Positions 27,873-36,155 are shown, counted from the stretch's first letter. The stretch is DNA of 64,000 bases from Actinosynnema sp. ALI-1.44 (GCF_001984155.1 NZ_MTQO01000033.1:1-64000), one strand, 5' to 3'. Program-made: numbers and translations. Notes: generated by a model not told the origin, from the sequence alone.

Positions 27873-28658
27873 ATGCAACAGGTGGAGTTGACGTCTATCG
27901 ACGGTATGCGGCTCGACGCCGTGTGGCATCCTGCCCGTGCGCATGGGCACCGAGGTGTGGTTGTCCAGGCCCACGGGATCAACGCCAACATGACCGAAGG
28001 CGGGATGTTCGTTCGTCTCGCTGACCAGTTGGCCGAAGCCGACTTCAACGTGTTGCGGTTCTCGTTCCGGGGACACGGCGACAGCCACGGAACACAACGG
28101 GGTATGACGATCGCGGGCGAGATGCTCGACCTGCAGGCCGCCGTCGAGTACATGGTTGACCGGTTCCCAGGTCCGTTGGCGATCGTGGCATCGAGCTTCG
28201 GCGCGGTATCCACCTCGCTGTCCCTTCCGTGGCTCGGCGACCGCCTCGATCGGCTCGCTCTCTGGAACCCCGCGCTGGACCTACAGCGCACCTTCGTCAA
28301 CCCAGAACTGCCGTGGGGTAAGGAAAACTTCAACGTGGAACAGCAGAAGCTGCTGGCCACGCAGGGATTCCTGATGCTGGATGGCGAGTTTGAGGTTGGC
28401 AGAGTCCTGTTCGAGGAGTTCCATCACTACGAGCCGCTGAAGTACCTGACAGCGAGCACGGTCCCCGCACTTGTCGTGCACGGTGACCAGGACACCGCGA
28501 TCTCGTACGAGATCGCACAGCACGCGGCTGCTGGCAAGCCGAATACCGAGTTCCACACGATCCGCGGTTCAGACCACGGATTCGACACGCGGGAACGAGA
28601 GGACGAGGCCGTCGCGGTCACGGTGGGGTGGCTGATCAACGACCGGAGGTCGGCGTGA
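27873..28658 (+). CDS. Alpha/beta hydrolase
   Basis: 261 residues from ATG 27873, with AAGGAG eight bases upstream; a start at 27750 would add a basic leader without homology. The fold is clear: VVVQAHGINANMTEGGMFVR (oxyanion-hole loop), FSFRGHGDSHG, nucleophile elbow VASSFGAVS, the acid in VVHGDQDTAIS and the base in GSDHGFD. It belongs with serine aminopeptidase/lysophospholipase-like hydrolases (Hydrolase_4). It is the first gene of a three-gene unit, and its stop overlaps the next start as GTGA. Confidence 0.9.
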   Translation: MQQVELTSIDGMRLDAVWHPARAHGHRGVVVQAHGINANMTEGGMFVRLADQLAEADFNVLRFSFRGHGDSHGTQRGMTIAGEMLDLQAAVEYMVDRFPGPLAIVASSFGAVSTSLSLPWLGDRLDRLALWNPALDLQRTFVNPELPWGKENFNVEQQKLLATQGFLMLDGEFEVGRVLFEEFHHYEPLKYLTASTVPALVVHGDQDTAISYEIAQHAAAGKPNTEFHTIRGSDHGFDTREREDEAVAVTVGWLINDRRSA

Positions 28659-29329
28659 ACATAACCTCCCTCTACGCATCCGTGAACCTCGACAGCAGCA
28701 GCATTGTGGGTGAGCACTGCGTCTTGGGCTATCCCAAGGAGGCGCGCCTTCGAGCCGAGCAGCAGAACCCTGGTTCCTCCCTGATAGGTGATCAGGTCAC
28801 GGTCGGACCGAAGTGCTTGCTGGCCAACCACGTCGTGATCTACGAAGGGGCTCAGATCGGCGCGGATTGCGTGATTGAGGACCGCGTGCGAATCGGGTAC
28901 AACAGCGTGATCGGCGATCGAACCCGCATCGTCTATGGAGCATACGTATGTGATCGAGTCACGATCGGCGTTGACGCGACTGTGGCGGGATTCATTTGTG
29001 ACGGCACGACTATTGGCGATCGATCCACTGTGATGGGCGAGCTGGTGCACGAGTACACCCGCCCTCACGAAGGGTGGTGGGACGTTGATGAGGAACCACC
29101 GGTGATCGAGGCCGACTCGGTGGTCGGCTATGGAGCACGGGTTGTGGGCGGAGTCCACATCGGTCCGCGCAGCTATGTCGCAGCGGGCGCAGTAGTAACC
29201 AAGGACGTGCCACCTGAATGCGTAGTGACCGGCGTCAACGTCCAGACCCCGGCTGAGCAATGGAAGGGACGCCGACTGCAGAACCTGATTGGGCACTGGC
29301 AGTCGTTGTCGAAGGCCCGCCTGCCGTGA
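28655..29329 (+). CDS. Hexapeptide-repeat acyltransferase-like protein (left-handed beta helix)
   Basis: 224 residues from GTG 28655, which lies inside the previous gene's stop (GTGA) and has GGAGG before it. Imperfect hexapeptide repeats run almost from end to end (SSIVGEHCVLGYPKE, VGPKCLLANHVVI, IGADCVIEDRVRIGYNSVIG, VVGYGARVVGGVHIGPRSYV), ending AAGAVVTKDVPPECVVTGVN as in WbbJ/DapD-like acetyltransferases. A substrate loop with EYTRPHEGWWDVDEEPP interrupts the helix. Partners in the operon are a hydrolase and a phosphatase, so a shared small-molecule modification is plausible but unproven. Confidence 0.88.
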   Translation: MNITSLYASVNLDSSSIVGEHCVLGYPKEARLRAEQQNPGSSLIGDQVTVGPKCLLANHVVIYEGAQIGADCVIEDRVRIGYNSVIGDRTRIVYGAYVCDRVTIGVDATVAGFICDGTTIGDRSTVMGELVHEYTRPHEGWWDVDEEPPVIEADSVVGYGARVVGGVHIGPRSYVAAGAVVTKDVPPECVVTGVNVQTPAEQWKGRRLQNLIGHWQSLSKARLP

Positions 29330-30120
29330 CGAACGGCATTACCAACCTCACGCAGGACACTAAATCCGAGGCAGTAGCCGAGCTGCGTGATCTAGACTGG
29401 CCGGCCTGTATGAACGCTCGCGATCTGGGCGGTTTGCCTACCGCGGAGACTGGCCGCGTCCGCGGGCGAGCACTGATCCGTTCCGACCGGCTCTCGCGTC
29501 TCACCGACGACGGCGTCGAAGCTGTTCGGCGGCTGCGTCCCAGCCGGATCATCGACTTGCGTACCAGCACCCAATGCGAACGTGAGCCAAGCCCATTCGC
29601 TGCCGCCGACATGTACTGCCACGTGCCGCTGTCGTTCCCGAGTGACCCTCCCAATCGACAGGCCCGCTTGGTCGACCGCTACAGGTCCAAGTTGGACCTG
29701 TACCCCAACCGGTTCGCGCAAGCTGTGGCAGCTGCGGCAGATGCACCGCCGGGCTCGGTGGTAGTGCACTGCCAGGCCGGCAAGGACCGCACCGGACTTG
29801 TGATTGCGTTGATCCTTAAAGCCGTTGGCGTTCCCGACGATGCCATAGCGGTCGACTACGCCGTTAGTGCCGCACGACTCGGCGCCTACTACACAGCAAA
29901 GCGAGCCGATATCGAGGATGCGGAGCTGCTGGAGCTCGTTCGTGAACTCCACAGTGCCCGTGCAGACACGATGGCTTCAACACTGACCTACCTGCGCGAC
30001 GAGTGCGGCGGCGTCGAGCCTTATCTGCGCCGTGGGGGCCTCGTCGAACGACAGCTGGAAGCCCTTCGAGAGCGGCTTGTCGTGTGGTCACAGAATTCGA
30101 GCGTGCAGGCTCACGTCTAG
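29326..30120 (+). CDS. Tyrosine phosphatase (DSP-like, Y_phosphatase3)
   Basis: 264 residues from GTG 29326, again overlapping the upstream stop as GTGA. The P-loop VVHCQAGKDRTGLVIALIL contains the Cys-x5-Arg catalytic motif; ARDLGGLPTAETGRVRGRAL and LIRSDRLSRLTDDG are typical of the PtpB/IphP group. It would remove phosphate from tyrosine or from small phosphorylated compounds. It closes the three-gene unit. Immediately after its stop the sequence becomes transposon DNA (TniB remnant), so native downstream genes have been replaced. Confidence 0.9.
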   Translation: MTNGITNLTQDTKSEAVAELRDLDWPACMNARDLGGLPTAETGRVRGRALIRSDRLSRLTDDGVEAVRRLRPSRIIDLRTSTQCEREPSPFAAADMYCHVPLSFPSDPPNRQARLVDRYRSKLDLYPNRFAQAVAAAADAPPGSVVVHCQAGKDRTGLVIALILKAVGVPDDAIAVDYAVSAARLGAYYTAKRADIEDAELLELVRELHSARADTMASTLTYLRDECGGVEPYLRRGGLVERQLEALRERLVVWSQNSSVQAHV

Positions 30121-30148
30121 CTACGGCTCGACGAAGTCGGAGTCCTCC

Positions 30149-30739
30149 GTGTCACTGCTGTCCTGCGCGGTCAGGATTCTGATCGTGGACGACCTGCACT
30201 TTCTCCGGTGGCGGGCCAAGTCCGGAGTGGAGATCAGCAACCACTTCAAGTACATCGCGAACGAGTTCCCGGTGACCTTGGTGTTCGTCGGGGTCGGTCT
30301 GTCCGAGCGCGGCCTGTTCCGTGAGGGCGACACCTACACCAACGCGGTCCTGGCCCAGACCGGGCGCCGCACCACCCGCCTGGACATGCGCCCGTTCACC
30401 GTCGACACCGGCACTGGGCGGCGCGAGTGGCGGCAGATGCTGCTGGCGATCGAGCAGCGCCTGGTGCTGGCCGGGAAATATCCCGGCATGCTCGCCGACG
30501 ACTTGTCGGACTATCTGTTCGCCCGCAGCACCGGCCACATCGGCTCGCTGATGACACTGATCAACCGCGGCTGCCAGCGAGCCGTCCGGACCGGAACCGA
30601 GCACCTCAACCAGGACCTGCTCGACGGGGTGAAGAACGACGCCGCCGCGGAGACCGCCCGCAGCGAGCTGGAGAACGCCTTCGGCGCCCGCCGGATCACC
30701 ACCCGCACCGCGCCGAAGACCCGGCGCCGCAGCGGATGA
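30149..30739 (+). pseudogene. tniB: TniB/TnsC-like AAA+ transposition ATPase, 5'-truncated
   Basis: The frame joins family-like sequence at about 30170: VRILIVDDLHFLRWRAKSG contains the Walker B segment, and EISNHFKYIANEFPVTLVFV, then GLFREGDTYTNAVLAQTGRR follow as in TniB/TnsC regulators. The N-terminal half with the Walker A loop is absent, cut at the junction with the phosphatase gene. TniB links the target-site protein TniQ to the transposase TniA. The stop overlaps tniQ's start (ATGA). No tniA is present in the window, so the element cannot move alone. Confidence 0.75.
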
Positions 30740-33294
30740 ACCGGCCGGACACCTTGCCGATCCGCCTCCACCCGATCCCGGGCGAGGCCCTGGACTCCTG
30801 GTTCGCCGCCCTCGTTTACCGGCTGCATACCCCGCTGGGATCGCTCCTGCCCGACCTTGGCCTGCGCCACCGGGACAACGACGACGCACCGGCTGACTGG
30901 ACGGTCCTGCTCCGGCCGGCGGAAATCGCCACGATCTCCACCGCGACCGGCGTCGATCAGCTGCTCATCGAGACGATGACGCTGACCAGGTTCGACGGCG
31001 CCGCTCTGCTGATCGACCCGGCCGCCCGGCGGGTCCGGCGAACCCAGCTCTGGGGGCGCAACTCCGGGTCGCGCTACTGCCCCGACTGCCTGGCCGACAC
31101 CGGCGGCCGCTGGCTGCTGAGGTGGCGACTGGGCTGGTCGTTCGCCTGCACGACCCATCAGCGACTGCTCGCGGACGTCTGTCCCGCATGCGGGCGTCTT
31201 CCCCGGCGCCTCACCGAGGTTCTGACACCGGGCCGATGCGTCCACCCCGTCGGTGACGACAAGCACGGCCGGTCCCCGGACCGCTGCGGACACGACCTGA
31301 CCACCATGCGCCCGCTCCGGTTCCAACGCGACGATCCTGTGCTCACCGCTCAACGTCTTGTCGACGAGGCCATCGAGACGGGGACAGCGAGGTTCGGCGT
31401 CTATGCCGACGAACCCACACCGGCGATCACCGCGCTCGCCGACCTGCGTGCTCTCGCGAGCCGTTTTCTCCGGTATGCCCATCTGGACGACGTGACCACC
31501 ATGCCGGACGATCTGCTGGCCGCCTGCACCCGCGCCCTGGCGCAGCCCAGCAGCGGTCATCCTTCCTCGCGAGTCGGCACACGGCACGGATTCATGGCTC
31601 CGCGCCACGCCGTTGTCGCCGCGGTCGGTGCCACGGCCGCGATCTCGATCCTCAACACGGGCACCATCCGCGACGCGGGACACGGCATGCGCCGGGCGAT
31701 CGGAACAGCGCGGCGACGCGGTCACAGCGTCCGGGTCTCGAACGTGGACAAATGGGGCCAAGGAACCAGCGTCACGCTGAAAGCCATCCAAGTCTCCGCG
31801 CTCGGTCCGTTCCTCAGCCCCAGCGACCAGCTTCGCTATCGATCCGGCGCCACGAAACCCCATCACCAGGTCCCCGCGAACACCGCGTCCGCGCGACGGC
31901 GTCACGTCCCGACCATGCTCTGGACCTCATGGGCGCTGCGGTTACGTCCGGAGAAGCGCTTCTATCTCCACACTTTGCGGCTCGCCTTGTCCGCGGCGCT
32001 TCTGCTGCCAGGCACGCGGCACAACCTGCCCGACACGGCCACGATCCTGCGCATCGCCGATACTCACGATCCCTCCCGTGTTTTCGGCGCCCTGCATACG
32101 GATCCGCACTGGTCCGACGTCCTCGCGGCACTGACACGGCTCGCCGACTACCTCGACGATCACACCATCCCCATCGATTACGACCGGCGCCGCAACCTCG
32201 ACTACGCCGCCCTGCTTCCCGAGGGCCAGTGGCACCACATCTGCCTCCAGAGCCGCTTTCCGCCGGGACAACGCCGCCGCCTGGACCTCGCACGATGCCT
32301 GCTCTTCGAGAAGATCAGCATGATGCCCGCCGACCTGGCGCCCGCCTCGTTTGCCATTGACACGCCCTACAAACGCGACTGCCTGCTCGAATTCGCCTCG
32401 CCGATCACGCCCAACCTCGCCCTGCGCCTGAACGACGCGGCCCAGAAATTCCTGGCACAGCAGGGCATCCACGACGAACCAGTCGAATGGCAGCCGCCCC
32501 TCGGGCTGCTCGACGGTCTCCGCCTTCCCGGAGACGATCCCGAACACGTCGACATCCCCACGCTGCACCGACTCATCCGCGAGGATGACAGCGCGCTCAC
32601 CACCGCAGCGCACCAGCTCGGCACCTCCCTCGACATTGTTCGTCACCTGCTCGAACAACATCCCGCACCGCCGCGACCGGTCACGAAGTCCCAAGCACGA
32701 GCCAAGGGCCTGATCCGCGTCGACCTTCGCGAGAAGCTCCCCCCGCAACGCCTCAACGACCTCTACCACGATCAGCAGCTGACACTGCGAGAGATCGGCA
32801 GCCGATTCGGCGTCACCAAAAATACCATCGGACGCCTGCTCGACGACTACGACATCAAACGCCGTGAAGTCCCACTGCCAGGTTCAGGAGCCGTCATCGA
32901 TCGCGACTGGCTCTACGACCAATACGTCACCCAGCGCCGCACCCTCGCCGACCTCGCCCGGGAAAAAGGAATGAGCCCAGCGAACATGCGGCGCTGGGCA
33001 GGAAAACACGACATTCCGCTCCGCCCACGCGGCGGAGGAAGCCACAACGAAGTCCGCCGCACGCTCGACCAGGCGGCCACAGCACCGAAAGCTCTTCGAC
33101 CAGCACTCACCGGGACAGGAGCCTGGACCCGGCTAAACAAGTTCGCTGCCACGGTCGGCCATCCGACGCTCACCATCGCGGCCGCCGCACATGGCTTCGA
33201 CTGTCCACATTGCTCCGACAGATCAACCGCCTCGAACACGACCTCGGCGGACAACTCCTCGCACGCGCCGAACGAAACCAGCCCATGCGGCTGA
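30736..33294 (+). CDS. tniQ: TniQ-family transposition protein
   Basis: 852 residues from ATG 30736, overlapping the tniB stop. The TniQ domain fills the first 160 residues: LHPIPGEALDSWFAALVYRL, then a zinc site YCPDCLADTGGRW ... CTTHQRLLADVCPACG. The long C-terminal part is helical with DNA-binding-like segments (LTLREIGSRFGVTKNTIGRL near residue 685; RTLADLAREKGMSPANMRRW). TniQ proteins choose the target site. The annotated frame ends at 33294, but near 33190 an indel separates it from a better tail, RLSTLLRQINRLEHDLGGQL with MRLTPLGREI, a winged helix like that of LysR proteins, ending at TGA 33362. The last 35 residues of the annotated frame are therefore doubtful. Confidence 0.8.
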   Translation: MNRPDTLPIRLHPIPGEALDSWFAALVYRLHTPLGSLLPDLGLRHRDNDDAPADWTVLLRPAEIATISTATGVDQLLIETMTLTRFDGAALLIDPAARRVRRTQLWGRNSGSRYCPDCLADTGGRWLLRWRLGWSFACTTHQRLLADVCPACGRLPRRLTEVLTPGRCVHPVGDDKHGRSPDRCGHDLTTMRPLRFQRDDPVLTAQRLVDEAIETGTARFGVYADEPTPAITALADLRALASRFLRYAHLDDVTTMPDDLLAACTRALAQPSSGHPSSRVGTRHGFMAPRHAVVAAVGATAAISILNTGTIRDAGHGMRRAIGTARRRGHSVRVSNVDKWGQGTSVTLKAIQVSALGPFLSPSDQLRYRSGATKPHHQVPANTASARRRHVPTMLWTSWALRLRPEKRFYLHTLRLALSAALLLPGTRHNLPDTATILRIADTHDPSRVFGALHTDPHWSDVLAALTRLADYLDDHTIPIDYDRRRNLDYAALLPEGQWHHICLQSRFPPGQRRRLDLARCLLFEKISMMPADLAPASFAIDTPYKRDCLLEFASPITPNLALRLNDAAQKFLAQQGIHDEPVEWQPPLGLLDGLRLPGDDPEHVDIPTLHRLIREDDSALTTAAHQLGTSLDIVRHLLEQHPAPPRPVTKSQARAKGLIRVDLREKLPPQRLNDLYHDQQLTLREIGSRFGVTKNTIGRLLDDYDIKRREVPLPGSGAVIDRDWLYDQYVTQRRTLADLAREKGMSPANMRRWAGKHDIPLRPRGGGSHNEVRRTLDQAATAPKALRPALTGTGAWTRLNKFAATVGHPTLTIAAAAHGFDCPHCSDRSTASNTTSADNSSHAPNETSPCG

Positions 33295-33359
33295 CGCCCC
33301 TCGGACGAGAGATCATCACAGCGCTGCGGGAATGTGACCACGAGGAAATGCCGTCTCGG

Positions 33360-33446
33360 TGAGACTGGATCCGGTGACGGCGTTGAGACAACGACGAACA
33401 CCCTGGTCATCCAAGATCAACATGTCGCGAGCGATGAGACCCTACA
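33360..33446. repeat. Right end of the TniB/TniQ transposon (TGAGAC boxes)
   Basis: Three TGAGAC boxes at 33360, 33384 and 33435, the last in the terminal sequence TGAGACCCTACA (33435..33446). The layout and intervening sequence (AAGATC, ACATGTC) recur at 36005..36094. Tn7/Tn5053-type elements end in TGT...ACA and carry such arrays as transposase binding sites. It directly follows the tniQ tail. Confidence 0.7.
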
Positions 33447-33451
33447 AGAAG

Positions 33452-33665
33452 TGTAGGGTCTCAAATTTGATGGCGGATTCTCAGCAGCGGTGGCGGGCCA
33501 CTGGCGGATCCGCCATATGAATGAGATGTGGTGGTTCCCGCTGGCCGTTCTCAGCGGAAGTTGCAGAGTCTCACCGGTGTGACATGTCGTCTCACCACAG
33601 CGGCGGATTCTCAACCGCCCGGCGAGCACCGCCGATACGCGCCGTACGAAGGCATGCCTGTCTCA
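33452..33665. repeat. Left-end array of TCTCA boxes in the cargo element
   Basis: GTCTCA or TTCTCA occurs at 33458, 33478, 33548, 33568, 33589, 33608 and 33660; most neighbours are 19-21 bases apart, the spacing of tandem TnsB/TniA sites. GGCGGATTCTCA is repeated exactly at 33472 and 33602. The longer left end compared with the right one fits the asymmetry of Tn7-like ends. Confidence 0.65.
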
Positions 33666-33851
33666 ACACACTTTGTCGTCTCCCTGGTCAGGGGCGGCGC
33701 ACCGCGCACTGATCATCGAGACTATTGCGGGCTCCTCATCCGCGCATGATCATTGTCGGCTCGGACACCCATCCGTTGTGTCTTTACGGAATGTCATCCC
33801 GCACGTCAGGCGTGGCCGCCCCCGACTCGATCGATGAGATAGGACATCGGC

Positions 33852-34130
33852 GTGCCGGTGACACTGCGACGCGACAATGTCCGGGTGAGAGACGAGCGAA
33901 ACGACCTGAACATGTACCGGTCGGCCTTGGCGAAGGCGGCTGAGGGCCGCACCGACCGGCTTGCCAGTGTCGATGAGCGCGTGCACTGGACGACGGTGCA
34001 CCGTTTGCTGACCAAGCACAGCCCTACTGAGGGGGAACCCAACGTATGCGCCGATTGTGGCGGGGCGTGGCCGTGTGGCGTGGTGAACGGGGCCGTGACA
34101 GACCTGCGGCCGGGACCCGCAGGCAATTGA
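33852..34130 (+). CDS. Small protein with a CxxC...WPC motif (92 aa)
   Basis: GTG 33852 starts a frame whose second half, VHWTTVHRLLTKHSPTEGEP with VCADCGGAWPCGVV, matches small actinomycete proteins with a HxP-C-x-x-C-x-G-x-W-P-C signature, probably a metal-binding ribbon. The function is unknown. No good ribosome binding site is seen at 33852, and an internal ATG (about 33912) is possible. It lies inside the cargo element between its left end and the MerR gene. Confidence 0.5.
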   Translation: MPVTLRRDNVRVRDERNDLNMYRSALAKAAEGRTDRLASVDERVHWTTVHRLLTKHSPTEGEPNVCADCGGAWPCGVVNGAVTDLRPGPAGN

Positions 34131-34297
34131 AGGCAGCGCGGTGCAACCGGGCTCGTGGAGCCGCTGATGATGCACCGAAGTCCGACCTCGGCCACCGGTG
34201 CCGTCCTCGACGACTGACTCGCCGACCACCTCAGTCTTCCTGAGGACCGAAGTTCTCCTCCACGAACAGCTCCGAGGCTCAGCAGACCCGACATCGG

Positions 34298-34669
34298 TTA
34301 GGAGGCTCGGATATTGCGGCGTACGGCGTCGAGGTAGTCGGTGATGGCTTGGTGGTTCTTGGTGAGGCATTCGATTTTTTCGGCCATACGATCGCGTTCG
34401 CGTTCGAGCGTTGCGACCATGTCTGGCGTGACGTAGGGCATGTGGATCGTGCGGGGGGTGTTCAGGCAGGGCAGGATCTGCTTGATGATCCGTGTGGGCA
34501 GCCCTACGTCGAGCAGGCCTCGTACCTGGAGAACCCGGTCAACGACGTACTCCTCATAGTCCCGGTATCCGTTGGGCAGTCGATTTGACTCGATCAGTTC
34601 CTGCTCCTCGTAGTAGCGCAGCAACCTCATCGGAGTCTGCGTGCGCGTCGACAGCTCACCGATCCGCAT
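34298..34669 (-). CDS. MerR-family transcriptional regulator
   Basis: 123 residues. The winged HTH is typical (MRIGELSTRTQTPMRLLRYY, EEQELIESNRLPNGYRDYEE), followed by the dimerisation coiled coil (LERERDRMAEKIECLTKNHQ) and a short tail without conserved metal cysteines, so the inducer is probably an organic compound. It is divergent from an MFS exporter with 92 bases between the starts and a MerR-type spacer promoter in that gap, which suggests it controls both genes. Confidence 0.92.
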   Translation of the reverse strand: MRIGELSTRTQTPMRLLRYYEEQELIESNRLPNGYRDYEEYVVDRVLQVRGLLDVGLPTRIIKQILPCLNTPRTIHMPYVTPDMVATLERERDRMAEKIECLTKNHQAITDYLDAVRRNIRAS

Positions 34670-34719
34670 ATCCCTATCCTCGCCCTCTGTGGCTGGCGTT
34701 CTGTGACTCGGCGGACACC

Positions 34720-34761
34720 GAATTGACCTTCACACTAATGTCACCCATCGATGATAAGGCT
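34720..34761 (+). promoter_or_regulatory. MerR-type operator/promoter of the MFS gene
   Basis: TTGACC at 34723..34728 is the -35 box and lies at the left edge of GACCTTCACACTAATGTCA (34725..34743). This resembles the left half of MerR operators of the type GACCTTGACAC-n-GTGTC; the right half is weaker. A -10-like GATGAT (34750) lies at an unusually long spacing, as expected for MerR-activated promoters. Transcription could begin at or just before ATG 34762, giving a leaderless mRNA. Confidence 0.5.
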
Positions 34762-35967
34762 ATGACACGACCAGATACTCTGCCACCTCGCTCGACAACG
34801 AACGCCCGGCTCCCGCTGGCAGGTCTTCTGGCCTTGGCCACCACTGGATTCATTACGCTCCTGACCGAGACGATGCCCGCCGGGGTGCTTCCCGAGATGA
34901 GCCGGGACCTGAGTGTGAGCGAGAGTGCTGCCGGGCAGAGCGTCACCGTCTTCGCGATCGGGGCGATTCTCGCCGCGATCCCGCTCACCAAGGCGACGAT
35001 CGGCTGGCCGCGCCGACACCTGCTGCTGGTGGCGATCGCAGGATTCGCGATCGCCAACACCGTCACCGCGCTCTCCGAGAGCTTCGCACTGACGCTAGCC
35101 GCCCGGTTCCTCGGCGGCATCGTCGGGGGGTTGCTCTGGGCGCTGTTGGCCGGGTACGCGGTACGGATGGTTTCCCCACGTCAGCGTGGCAAGGCACTGG
35201 CGATCGCGATGGCGGGCGCAATCGTTGCCCTGTCCGTCGGAGTTCCTGCTGCGGCGCTTCTGGCCAAGCTCGTCGAGTGGCGATACGCGTTCGGGATCCT
35301 GATCGTCCTCACGCTGGCGTTGATCGTGTGGGTCATCGCGGCGGTGCCGAACTTCCCCGGACAGCCCAAGGGCTCACGGCTCCCGCTCACCCTTACCTTC
35401 CGCATTCCCGGCGTAGCGCCCGTGCTCCTCGTGACCCTCACGTTCGTGCTCGCCCACAGCATCCTCTACACCTACATCGCCCCGTTCCTCATGCCGCTGG
35501 GCATGGCAGGTCAAGTCGACGCCGTGCTGCTCACCTTCGGCCTGGTGTCGCTGGTGAGCATCTGGATCGCCGGAGCGCTCGTCCATCGACACCTGCGCCT
35601 CCTCATGATCCTCGCGTGTGTGCTCTTCGCGACGTGCACGCTGTTGCTCGGCATCTTCTCCGGCGTGCCTACGCTCGTCTACGCCAGCGCAGCGCTCTGG
35701 GGGCTCGCGTTCGGCGGCACCTCCACCCTGCTGCAGACCGCAGTCGCCGAAGCAGCAGGCGACGCCGGCGATGTCGCCCAAGCACTCCTCACCACCGGAT
35801 GGAACGTCGGAATCGCCGGTGGTGGCGTCATCGGAGGCCTTGTCCTCAGCGGATTGGACGCATCCTGGCTGAGTTGGGTCGCGCTCGCGCTGCTCGTCCC
35901 TGCACTCGCCACTGTGCTCACGGCACGCAAACACGGGTTCACCAAGGGAGAACTCGGCAGCCGCTAA
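34762..35967 (+). CDS. MFS transporter, drug:H+ antiporter type (DHA1)
   Basis: 401 residues with twelve predicted membrane helices. The first helix region is LPLAGLLALATTGFITLLTE, and MPAGVLPEMSRDLSVSESAA is typical of the AraJ/PbuE/Cmx group of exporters. The helix 2-3 loop motif is degenerate, while VEWRYAFGILIVLTLALI and LLTTGWNVGIAGGGVIGGLV fit the fold. It would expel a toxic compound or sugar by proton exchange. ATG 34762 is preferred over 34738 because of the promoter position. It is divergent from and probably induced through MerR, and forms the cargo of the element 33452..36094. Confidence 0.9.
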   Translation: MTRPDTLPPRSTTNARLPLAGLLALATTGFITLLTETMPAGVLPEMSRDLSVSESAAGQSVTVFAIGAILAAIPLTKATIGWPRRHLLLVAIAGFAIANTVTALSESFALTLAARFLGGIVGGLLWALLAGYAVRMVSPRQRGKALAIAMAGAIVALSVGVPAAALLAKLVEWRYAFGILIVLTLALIVWVIAAVPNFPGQPKGSRLPLTLTFRIPGVAPVLLVTLTFVLAHSILYTYIAPFLMPLGMAGQVDAVLLTFGLVSLVSIWIAGALVHRHLRLLMILACVLFATCTLLLGIFSGVPTLVYASAALWGLAFGGTSTLLQTAVAEAAGDAGDVAQALLTTGWNVGIAGGGVIGGLVLSGLDASWLSWVALALLVPALATVLTARKHGFTKGELGSR

Positions 35968-36004
35968 ACCACCGCTGCCCGCGATCCAAGAAATGCCACG
36001 ACTT

Positions 36005-36094
36005 TGAGACTGTCCTTCAGGACCCTGCGGTGAGACAACGAGCAAAGCCGCAGGTCACTAAAGATCCACATGTCATCGACGCTGAGACCCTACA
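36005..36094. repeat. Right end of the cargo element
   Basis: TGAGAC boxes at 36005, 36031 and 36083 (spacings 26 and 52, against 24 and 51 in the neighbouring element's right end at 33360..33446). The shared blocks TGAGACTG, GAGACAACGA, AAGATC, ACATGTC and the terminal TGAGACCCTACA show common origin. Confidence 0.7.
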
Positions 36095-36155
36095 CGCGCG
36101 TTGACCATCGACAACGACTGACCAACCCGAAGACCGTTGAACACGAAGGAAAGCG

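Larger units (their letters stand above)
33452..36094. mobile_element. Non-autonomous Tn7/Tn5053-like cargo element
   Basis: Bounded by perfect 12-bp inverted ends, TGTAGGGTCTCA at 33452..33463 and TGAGACCCTACA at 36083..36094, each followed inward by arrays of TCTCA/TGAGA boxes. It contains no transposase; the cargo is a small zinc-ribbon-like protein, a MerR regulator and an MFS exporter. The right end is a diverged copy of the right end of the adjacent TniQ element. Only five bases (AGAAG) separate the two elements. A matching 5-bp duplication on the far side is not seen (CGCGC follows 36094), so later rearrangement is likely. It was probably mobilised in trans by a TniA/B/Q set. Confidence 0.65.

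Noticed and set aside
30511-31905. 464-codon minus-strand open frame
   Set aside because: Antisense shadow of tniQ; the tniQ strand shows clear zinc and HTH motifs.
33435-33463. Perfect hairpin read as a transcription terminator of tniQ
   Set aside because: The 12-bp arm recurs alone at 36083..36094 with the same flanking boxes, so transposon ends explain it better, although it could also act as a terminator.
33750-34370. 206-codon minus-strand open frame in the cargo element
   Set aside because: Low-complexity His/Arg/Pro translation without family character; the plus-strand CxxC protein and the MerR gene account for the region better.
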